From assembly GCF_020615385.1 (NCBI RefSeq), contig NZ_JAJAVB010000024.1:145601-209600 (forward strand): 64,000 nt of DNA, read 5' to 3'. Under the pieces are notes generated by a model, which saw nothing but the letters and a program-made list of their open reading frames with translations, searched no databases and was not told the origin of the DNA. Shown one piece after another: positions 57,769 through 64,000 of the stretch. How positions within the stretch are numbered: the stretch's first letter is position 1; the number at the start of each line of letters is the position of its first letter. The DNA comes from Jiella soli. Lineage in GTDB: Bacteria; Pseudomonadota; Alphaproteobacteria; Rhizobiales; Rhizobiaceae. A program made the position numbers and the translations under genes.

Positions 57769-58242
57769 ATGGAAAAGGTCCCGATGACGAGCCGCGGGTT
57801 CGAAGCGCTGCGTGAGGAGCTTCGTCGGCGCCAGCAGGAAGAGCGCCCGCGGATCATTGCGGCGATCTCCGAGGCGCGCGCCCATGGCGACCTGTCGGAG
57901 AACGCCGAGTACCATGCCGCCAAGGAGTCGCAGAGCCTCAACGAGGGCCGCATCTCCGAACTCGAGGACCTGACCGCCCGCGCCGAGGTGATCGACGTCA
58001 CCAAGCTGTCCGGCGATAAGGTCAAGTTCGGTGCGACGGTGAAGCTCGTCGACGAGGACACCGAGGAGGAGAAGGTCTACCAGATCGTCGGCGATCAGGA
58101 GGCTGACGTGAAGCAGGGCAAGATTTCGATCTCCTCGCCTATCGCCCGTGCCCTTATCGGCAAGGGCGAAGGCGACACGGTCGAGGTCGCCGCGCCGGGC
58201 GGCGCCCGCTCCTACGAGGTGATCGAGGTTCGCTGGGCCTGA
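57769..58242 (+). CDS. greA: Transcription elongation factor GreA
   Basis: GreA rescues backtracked RNA polymerase by stimulating transcript cleavage. The 157-residue protein has an N-terminal coiled coil (about 1-75) with the tip acidic motif ([19 protein letters not shown] near 40-58, holding the DLSENAEY hallmark) and a C-terminal globular domain ([18 protein letters not shown] and [17 protein letters not shown]). Met at 57769 matches the family start MEKVPMT; a GTG at 57760 is in frame. The neighbours carB upstream and the mannosyltransferase downstream are on the same strand. Confidence 0.96.
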   Translation: MEKVPMTSRGFEALREELRRRQQEERPRIIAAISEARAHGDLSENAEYHAAKESQSLNEGRISELEDLTARAEVIDVTKLSGDKVKFGATVKLVDEDTEEEKVYQIVGDQEADVKQGKISISSPIARALIGKGEGDTVEVAAPGGARSYEVIEVRWA

Positions 58243-58386
58243 TCGTCGTCCCTTGGCCAGTACGCCGGGCAGTCGCCCCGGCGCTGGCCGTCCCCTCCCC
58301 GCTTCGGCTCGAGGCGCCCGGCTCTTGCTGTCTTCTCCGGCCGTACTGACGCCTTCAAGCGCAAGCGCACCGACGAAGGGCGCCAG

Positions 58387-59457
58387 ATGGACATCCGTGA
58401 CGTCGAGGTGATCGCGCCGAACTTCAAGCGTCGGCTGTCTGGCGTGACCTCGACCGTCGTCCAACTGCTGCCGCTCCAGGCGCGGTCGATCGGCATAGTG
58501 TCGATCGGGCCTGACGTTTTGCCGCCCTCCGTCCCCCGGCTTCCGCTATTCGCCCTGGCGAAGTTGTGGACCCGTCCGCGTAGGCGGCGGGTGCGAATCT
58601 GGCACGCGCGGCGCAATATCGAAATGCTTGCGGGCATCGTGCTGCGCGATCTCCTGCGAATGCCGCTGCGCCTCGTCTTCACCTCGGCTGCGCAGCGCCA
58701 TCACACCGCCTGGACCAAGATCCTGATCCGCCGCATGGACGCGGTGATCGCCACGAGTTCGAAGAGCGCCGCCTTTCTGACGGTTCCGCACCGGGTGATC
58801 ATGCATGGCGTCGACACCCGGACGTTCTCGCCGGAGGGGCCGCTGCCCGCGGGACCGGTCGCCGAGGCCCTTGCCGGACGAAAGCTGGTGGGCTGCTCGG
58901 GCCGGATCCGGCCGCAAAAGGGCACCGACCTCTTCGTCGATGCCATGATCGCCCTCCTCCCTCGCTTCCCCGACTGGACCGCTGTGATCACCGGCCGCAC
59001 CACCGCCGAGCATGCCGGCTTCGAAACCGACCTCCGCCGGAAGATCGCCGCAGCGGGACTTTCGAAGCGCATCGTCTTCACCGGCGAAGTCTCCGACATC
59101 GCCGCCTGGTTCCGACGCTTCGACCTCTATGTCGCGCCGCCGCGCAACGAGGGCTTCGGGCTGACGCCGCTGGAAGCGATGGCGAGCGGCGTGCCGGTCG
59201 TCGCAAGCGACGCCGGAGCCTTTGCCGACCTGATCGTCGACGGGGTAACGGGCCGCGTCGTCCCGGTGGGCGATGCATCCGCTCTTGCCGACGCCGCCGC
59301 TCCCTATCTCGCCGATCCCGACCGCCTTGCATGCGCCGCGGCGGAAGCCCTGCGGCATGTGCGTGCGCATTTCCCGCTGGAGCGCGAGGCCGAAGCGATT
59401 GCCGCCCTCTACGAGGAGATCTGGGCCGAGGCCGTCCGCCCCCATTCCACCCGGTAG
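58387..59457 (+). CDS. lpcC: LPS-core mannosyltransferase, LpcC-like (GT family 4)
   Basis: A 356-residue GT-B glycosyltransferase, most like rhizobial LpcC, which adds mannose to the inner core of lipopolysaccharide. Marks are the N-terminal EVIAPNFKRRLSGVTSTVVQLLPLQ at about 7-31, RIWHARRNIEMLAGIVLRDLLRM near 70-92, VFTSAAQRHHT, GCSGRIRPQKGTDLFVDAM near 169-187, and the donor-binding PPRNEGFGLTPLEAMASGVPVVASDAGA near 252-279. The resemblance to LpcC is by my recollection of that sequence. The gene follows greA by 144 bases. Confidence 0.82.
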   Translation: MDIRDVEVIAPNFKRRLSGVTSTVVQLLPLQARSIGIVSIGPDVLPPSVPRLPLFALAKLWTRPRRRRVRIWHARRNIEMLAGIVLRDLLRMPLRLVFTSAAQRHHTAWTKILIRRMDAVIATSSKSAAFLTVPHRVIMHGVDTRTFSPEGPLPAGPVAEALAGRKLVGCSGRIRPQKGTDLFVDAMIALLPRFPDWTAVITGRTTAEHAGFETDLRRKIAAAGLSKRIVFTGEVSDIAAWFRRFDLYVAPPRNEGFGLTPLEAMASGVPVVASDAGAFADLIVDGVTGRVVPVGDASALADAAAPYLADPDRLACAAAEALRHVRAHFPLEREAEAIAALYEEIWAEAVRPHSTR

Positions 59458-59472
59458 TCGTTCCCGCCGCAC

Positions 59473-60282
59473 TCAAGGCCGGCGGCGGAACTCCCCGAAA
59501 TCGATCCGCGGCCTGCGGAAGACGGTCGGGCCGAGCCGGCCGGCCTGGTGGCCGAGAAGGTCGACCTGCGTCGCGATGCGCCGGGCGAAATAGCGCAGAT
59601 TCTCCGGACGGACCTTCAGCCCCTCGCGTGGCTGGTGGATCTGCGTCGTGGTTCGTATGCCCGGGTCGATCCCGTGCGCGGCCAGGATATGCGCCTGGAT
59701 GGCCATTGCCGGCTCGACCTGTGCGATCTTCAGCCGCCGGCTCTTGAACAGGAAGGCGTCCGCCGGGGCCGCCTGCGCCGCGTCGGCGATGAGCCGCGCG
59801 GCGCCCCGCGGGCTGATGAAGTAGGCGCCGGCGCCGGCCTTGTCGCGAAGAACGGGCGTCAGCGTGAAGGCATCGGTCGCCGTGCCGCCGGCCCTGCGGA
59901 GGAACTTCCGCCGATCGAAATATTCGAGATTGACGAGATCCCAGTCTTTCGGCGGCTCCTGGAGGAGGCTTGCGATCCGCGGCGACAGGACGACGTCGTC
60001 CTCGAGCACGACGAGGCCGCCTGGGGTCGCGGCGGCACGCTCCCACAACGCCTTGTGCGAGAGGAACACGGCAATCTCGATGCGGGTCAGCGGGCGCTCC
60101 CACTGCGTCGACAGGGCCGCAAACACATCGTCCGGCACCTCGGAGGCGGACACTGCCGCAAAGCGCTGGAGGGCGAGGTCCAGCCTTTGCGCCTGTTCCT
60201 CCATGAAGGTCCGACGCGCGACCGCCCCGTCGAGATTTATGTAGACGCAGGAAGCCGCCGTCGCGGCGGCAGGCGGCGCCAT
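59473..60282 (-). CDS. Glycosyltransferase family 25 (LPS biosynthesis) protein
   Basis: A 269-residue protein of glycosyltransferase family 25, typically adding galactose or glucose to lipooligosaccharide. It has the N-terminal VYINLDGAVARRTFMEEQAQRL near 13, LTRIEIAVFLSHKALWERA near 65-83, and the acidic VVLEDDVVLSP near 90-100, the presumed metal-binding site. It also has a SPRGAARLIADA turn near 155. Its stop is 15 bases from the stop of lpcC (convergent), and it begins 3 bases after trkH on the same strand, so it is probably co-transcribed with trkH. Confidence 0.88.
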   Translation of the reverse strand: MAPPAAATAASCVYINLDGAVARRTFMEEQAQRLDLALQRFAAVSASEVPDDVFAALSTQWERPLTRIEIAVFLSHKALWERAAATPGGLVVLEDDVVLSPRIASLLQEPPKDWDLVNLEYFDRRKFLRRAGGTATDAFTLTPVLRDKAGAGAYFISPRGAARLIADAAQAAPADAFLFKSRRLKIAQVEPAMAIQAHILAAHGIDPGIRTTTQIHQPREGLKVRPENLRYFARRIATQVDLLGHQAGRLGPTVFRRPRIDFGEFRRRP

Positions 60283-60285
60283 GGC

Positions 60286-61683
60286 CTAGTCGACCCAGAC
60301 CGATGGGAAGAACAGGATCAGGACGGTGACCAATTCCAGCCGGCCGAGCAGCATGGTGATCGACAGCGTCCACAGCGCCGAATCGGGCAGCGAGGCGAAA
60401 TTGCCGGCCGGACCGATGATCTGGCCGAAGCCGGGGCCGACATTCGAAATCGCGGTCAGAGTGCCGGAAAAGGCGGTGATCAGGTCGAGCCCGAACATCG
60501 TCAGCAGGACGGTGGCGACGAGAAGCGTTCCGAAGAACAGGAAGAAGAAGATGGTGACGGTCTGCACCGTCTGGGAGGAGATATCGTCATTGCCGTATTT
60601 CAGGCGGACCACCGAATGCGGCCGCACCAGTTTCCGGAAGCTCGCGCGCACGACGAGGTAGAGGATGACCAGCCGGTTCGCCTTGATGCCGCCGGCAGTC
60701 GATCCGGCGCAGCCGCCGATGAAGGAGGCGAGGAAGAAGATGCCGACGGCGGCGTTCGACCAGAGCGTATAATCCTCCGACGCATAGCCTGTGGTGGTGA
60801 TCACCGAGACGAGGTTGAAGGTCGACGAGATCAGCGCCTCGCCGAACGGCGTGTCGTTGATGATCCGCCGCGTCACCGCGATCGCGAAGGACAGCACCGC
60901 GCAGATGACCAGGAAGACGATGATCTGCGGATCCCGCCAGAGCTGGAAGCGCCTCGGCAGAAAGGCGCGGATGTAGATAACGAAGGGAAGCGCCGCGAGC
61001 GCCATGAAGACGGTGGAGGCGACGAGCACCTTGTTGGAGTCGAAATAGCCCATGGACGCGTCATGCGTGGAATAGCCGCCGGTCGCCAGCGTCGTCATGG
61101 CGTGATTGACGGCGTCGAAGAGCGACATGCCGAGCCCGGCATAGGTGATCGCGCAGGACAAGGTCAGCACGATGTAGGCGGTGATCAGGCCGCCGACGAG
61201 CTGGTTGACCCGGGGCAGCACCTTGTCGGACTTGTCCGAGCTTTCCATGTGAAAGAGGGCGAGGCCGCCGGCCTGGAGCGAGGGCAGGATCAACAGCACC
61301 ATGCCGATGATCCCGATGCCGCCGAGCCACTGCAACAGCGAGCGCCACATCAGGATGCCGCGCGGCAGCGCGTCGAGCCCCGAGATCACGGTCGAGCCGG
61401 TCGTGGTGAGGCCCGACATCGCCTCGAAGAAGGCGCCGGCATAGGTGACGTTCACAGAGGAAAGATAGATCGGCAGCGCTCCGACCGCCGTGGCGAAGAG
61501 CCAGACCGTCGTCACGAGCAGGAATCCCAGCCGCGGACTGAACTTCGGCCGCTCGCCGCGGGTGGCGACGGCGATCAGCGCGCTGACCATCCCGGTCAGG
61601 AAACTCGTGCCGACGAAGATCTGCCAGTCGTTGCTCCGATCGGCGAGATCGATCAGCGCCGGGATCATCATGGCAGCCGCCAA
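60286..61683 (-). CDS. trkH: Trk-type potassium uptake protein TrkH
   Basis: TrkH is the ion-conducting membrane subunit of the Trk potassium system. The visible 465 residues have about 10 helices and the selectivity-filter-like loops MSGLTTTGSTV, HAMTTLATGGYSTHD, ITTTGYASED and ISNVGPGFG, plus FIGGCAGSTAGGIK. The only standard start in the frame is TTG at 61683, which cuts the first helix. Upstream in frame, residues RPIFRTIAHVTSNFGLALAAAMM continue to resemble TrkH and reach an ATT at 61728 with GGGAG 7 bases before it. Starting there would give 480 residues, close to the E. coli length (483). TrkA is not in the window. Confidence 0.9.
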   Translation of the reverse strand: MAAAMMIPALIDLADRSNDWQIFVGTSFLTGMVSALIAVATRGERPKFSPRLGFLLVTTVWLFATAVGALPIYLSSVNVTYAGAFFEAMSGLTTTGSTVISGLDALPRGILMWRSLLQWLGGIGIIGMVLLILPSLQAGGLALFHMESSDKSDKVLPRVNQLVGGLITAYIVLTLSCAITYAGLGMSLFDAVNHAMTTLATGGYSTHDASMGYFDSNKVLVASTVFMALAALPFVIYIRAFLPRRFQLWRDPQIIVFLVICAVLSFAIAVTRRIINDTPFGEALISSTFNLVSVITTTGYASEDYTLWSNAAVGIFFLASFIGGCAGSTAGGIKANRLVILYLVVRASFRKLVRPHSVVRLKYGNDDISSQTVQTVTIFFFLFFGTLLVATVLLTMFGLDLITAFSGTLTAISNVGPGFGQIIGPAGNFASLPDSALWTLSITMLLGRLELVTVLILFFPSVWVD

Positions 61684-61945
61684 CGCGAGCCCGAAATTGG
61701 ATGTGACGTGGGCGATCGTCCTGAAAATCGGCCGGCTCCCGAATGTGGAACGGGCGGTTTCGTGACGAACCGCGCAAGTGCCAGTCTCTACCGCCTCAAA
61801 CCCGGCGCCGCAATCGCGTCACAATGGCCGGAAGGCCCGGTTTGCAGGTCCTTGCCGCCGTGTTGCAGCACGGCACCCCGTCGTCTATTGAACGATCCTG
61901 GCCTTGACGCCATCTGCCAAACGCGCACCCGAGCGAGGCAACACC

Positions 61946-62917
61946 ATGACCGAACGTTACGCCGATGTCCTGATTCTGGGATCGGGACCCGCAGGCTACA
62001 CCGCCGCGATCTATGCAGCGCGCGCGATGATGAAGCCGTTGATCGTGGCGGGTCTGCAGGAGGGCGGCCAGCTGACGATCACCACCGATGTCGAGAACTA
62101 TCCCGGCTTTCCCGATCCGATCCAGGGCCCCTGGCTCATGGAACAGATGAAGGCGCAGGCGGAAAATGTCGGCGCGGAGGTCGCGAACGACATCGTGGTG
62201 TCGGCCGATCTCAGCGTCCGCCCGTTCCGCCTCACCGGCGATTCCGGTACCGTCTACACCTGCGACGCGCTCATCGTGGCGACCGGAGCGCAGGCCAAAT
62301 GGCTCGGCCTGCCGAGCGAAGAGACCTTCCAGGGATTCGGCGTGTCGGCCTGCGCGACATGCGACGGCTTCTTCTACCGCGGCAAGGATGTCGTCGTGGT
62401 CGGCGGCGGCAACACCGCAGTCGAGGAAGCGCTCTACCTGTCGCATATCGCGCGTTCCGTAACGCTCGTGCATCGCCGCAACGAGCTGAAGGCCGAGCGC
62501 ATCCTGCAGAACCGCTTGTTCGCCGCCCAAAATGTCGAGATCGTCTGGGACAGCGCGATCGAGAAAATCGTCGGCCAGGAGAAGCCGATGAAGTCGGTCG
62601 ACGGGGTCAGGCTGAAGAACTTGAAGACCGGCGAGATCAGCGAGCGCAAGATCGACGGTGTCTTCGTCGCCATCGGCCATGCGCCGGCGGTAGAGCTCTT
62701 CGTCGGGCAGTTGAAGCAGAAGCCGTCCGGCTATCTCTGGGTCGAGCCCGGCACGACGAGGACCTCGGTCCCCGGCGTCTTCGCTGCCGGCGACGTCGCC
62801 GACGATGTCTACCGCCAGGCGGTGACGGCGGCGGGACTCGGCTGCATGGCCGCGCTCGACGCCGAGAAATGGCTGGCGTCGCGGGCGCTCGAAACCCAAC
62901 GGCAGGCAGCCGAGTGA
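61946..62917 (+). CDS. trxB: Thioredoxin-disulfide reductase
   Basis: TrxB is the NADPH-dependent flavoprotein that reduces thioredoxin. The 323-residue protein has the FAD motif GSGPAGYTAAIYAARA at 12-27, the redox CATC at 136-139, the NADPH-binding GGGNTAVEEALYLSHIA near 156-172, and the C-terminal FAD segment GVFAAGDVADDVYRQAVTAAGLGCMAA. ATG at 61946 follows GAGG; the upstream in-frame residues are not family-like. lsrB follows after 65 bases. Confidence 0.97.
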   Translation: MTERYADVLILGSGPAGYTAAIYAARAMMKPLIVAGLQEGGQLTITTDVENYPGFPDPIQGPWLMEQMKAQAENVGAEVANDIVVSADLSVRPFRLTGDSGTVYTCDALIVATGAQAKWLGLPSEETFQGFGVSACATCDGFFYRGKDVVVVGGGNTAVEEALYLSHIARSVTLVHRRNELKAERILQNRLFAAQNVEIVWDSAIEKIVGQEKPMKSVDGVRLKNLKTGEISERKIDGVFVAIGHAPAVELFVGQLKQKPSGYLWVEPGTTRTSVPGVFAAGDVADDVYRQAVTAAGLGCMAALDAEKWLASRALETQRQAAE

Positions 62918-62982
62918 GGCAAAGGCGCCGGCGCGCGCCGTGATCGGCCGCGCTTCGGGCCGGATGGGGGGAACAGCTCGCA

Positions 62983-63879
62983 ATGGCGCTCGATTGGGAC
63001 AAGCTGCGCATCTTTCATGCCGCTGCCGAAGCCGGCTCGTTCACGCACGCGGCCGATGCTCTCAATCTCAGCCAGTCGGCGATCAGCCGCCAGGTCGCGG
63101 CGCTCGAACACGAGATCGGCGTGCCGCTGTTCCATCGTCACGCCCGCGGTTTGGTGTTGTCGGAACAGGGCGAGCTCCTGTTCCAGACCGCCAACGACGT
63201 CCTGACGCGTCTTGAGTCCGTTCGCGTCCAACTGACGGAGACCAAGGAAAAGCCGACCGGCAAGCTCCGCGTGACGACTACGGTCGGGCTCGGGTCCGGC
63301 TGGCTGACGGAGCGTTCGAAGGAGTTCCTGGAGCTCTATCCGGATCTCGAACTGCAGCTGGTCTTCGACAATGAGGAGATCGACCTCACCATGCGCAAGG
63401 CGGATGCCGCGATCCGCCTGCGACAGCCGCAGCAGCCGGACCTCATCCAGCGGCGGCTGTTCACCGTGCATCTCCACGTCTATGCCGCGCCGTCCTATCT
63501 CGCCCGCTTCGGCACGCCGGAGACGATCGAAGATCTCGACCGCCACCGGATCATCACCTTCGGCGAGCCGGCTCCGAACTATCTGCGCAATCTGAACACG
63601 CTGGAGACCGTGGGCCTGCCGGAAGGCAAGTCCCGCAGCGCTATCCTACAGATCAACAATCTGATGGCGATCCGATCGGCGATCGAGAGCGGCATCGGCC
63701 TTGCGCTTCTGCCCGACTACATGATCGACAAGCGTGCCAAGCTCGTACAGGTGCTGCCGGAGATGGAAATGCCCACCTTCGACACCTATCTCTGCTACCC
63801 CGAGCAGATGCGCAGCGCGGCCAAGCTGAAGGTCTTCCGTGACTTCTTGATCTCCAAGGCGCGTACCTGGGCCTTCTGA
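62983..63879 (+). CDS. lsrB: LysR-family regulator LsrB/VtlR
   Basis: A 298-residue LysR-type regulator with an N-terminal helix-turn-helix (DWDKLRIFHAAAEAGSFTHAADALNLSQSAISRQVAALEHEIG at about 4-46) and a substrate-binding domain. The beginning and the place right after trxB match Sinorhizobium LsrB and Brucella VtlR. These control lipopolysaccharide, oxidative stress and small RNA genes and are needed for host infection or symbiosis. The assignment rests on that gene order and overall look; the binding domain contains no cysteines that I noticed, whereas S. meliloti LsrB is reported to sense redox through cysteines. Confidence 0.82.
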   Translation: MALDWDKLRIFHAAAEAGSFTHAADALNLSQSAISRQVAALEHEIGVPLFHRHARGLVLSEQGELLFQTANDVLTRLESVRVQLTETKEKPTGKLRVTTTVGLGSGWLTERSKEFLELYPDLELQLVFDNEEIDLTMRKADAAIRLRQPQQPDLIQRRLFTVHLHVYAAPSYLARFGTPETIEDLDRHRIITFGEPAPNYLRNLNTLETVGLPEGKSRSAILQINNLMAIRSAIESGIGLALLPDYMIDKRAKLVQVLPEMEMPTFDTYLCYPEQMRSAAKLKVFRDFLISKARTWAF

Positions 63880-64000
63880 CGGCCGGTCCCAGCACGTTCC
63901 CTTCCGCTTGCCGGATCTGCCGCGTCGAGCTTAGAGCATCGGGCAGGAAGTATGAATCGAAGGATTTCCTTTTGATGTGAATGCTGATTCCCTATGGCCG
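63880..64000. other. Intergenic tail of the window
   Basis: These 121 bases after lsrB hold no gene. The AT-richer stretch from about 63930 (AGAGCATCGGGCAG and on) has a composition unlike the coding DNA and may be the start of a dispersed intergenic repeat cut by the window edge. I see no clear terminator hairpin with a T-run. Confidence 0.35.

Noticed and set aside
59548..62943. 1131-codon plus-strand open frame across the family-25 transferase, trkH and trxB
   Set aside because: It runs antisense to two genes and out of frame in a third, with low-complexity composition; the real genes explain the region.

Overview
The window is GC-rich, densely coded chromosomal DNA, most likely from an alphaproteobacterium of the order Hyphomicrobiales (Rhizobiales). 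The evidence is FixLJ beside a complete fixNOQP-fixGHIS set, an LpcC-type lipopolysaccharide-core mannosyltransferase next to greA, a trxB-lsrB pair, and an HlyU-family protein. The genus cannot be fixed from the sequence alone; Aurantimonadaceae- or Rhizobiaceae-like is an inference. I found no rRNA, tRNA, CRISPR array, transposase or prophage gene.

Layout. (1) 1-12.7 kb is a low-oxygen respiration island. It holds the heme-PAS sensor kinase FixL and its regulator FixJ (cut by the left edge), hemN, a hemerythrin-domain protein, the cbb3 oxidase genes ccoNOQP, and its assembly genes ccoGHIS. Two FixK/FNR boxes, at 4285-4298 and 8067-8080, sit upstream of the two cco operons. (2) 12.8-23.6 kb holds a divergent LysR regulator and a seven-gene catabolic/uptake operon: GMC oxidoreductase, Tat-exported binding protein, enolase-superfamily enzyme, aldehyde dehydrogenase, and a dipeptide/opine-type ABC transporter. 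Its substrate is unknown, and it is the best candidate here for undescribed metabolism. (3) 23.6-25.4 kb carries three small exported or membrane proteins. (4) 25.4-29.8 kb is a sugar ABC transporter whose binding protein is divergent from its ATPase and permease, followed by an NAD-dependent epimerase/dehydrogenase. (5) 30-38.3 kb is a complete CMP-pseudaminic acid pathway (pseC-F-G-H-I, then pseB) divergent from a TPR-glycosyltransferase that resembles flagellin glycosyltransferase FlmG.

(6) 38.4-54 kb is largely housekeeping: a phosphotransferase, gyrB, a cytochrome P450, rpoD followed by Uma2 and HlyU-family genes, dnaG, an NhaP-like antiporter, an LrgAB pair, a YqeY protein and carA. (7) 54-64 kb holds carB, greA, lpcC, a family-25 glycosyltransferase, trkH, trxB and the LysR regulator lsrB/vtlR.

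The genes form coherent modules. FixLJ would sense oxygen through heme and, via a FixK-type regulator not seen here, activate the high-affinity oxidase and heme synthesis. The pse genes make the sugar nucleotide that the TPR-glycosyltransferase could transfer to flagellin. The catabolic operon would import a solute and oxidise an alcohol to an acid, with an acid-sugar-type enolase enzyme alongside. Noteworthy oddities are TrkH, whose homology extends upstream of any standard start codon to an ATT with a Shine-Dalgarno; a hairpin covering the greA leader; and paired hairpins between the binding-protein and enolase genes.
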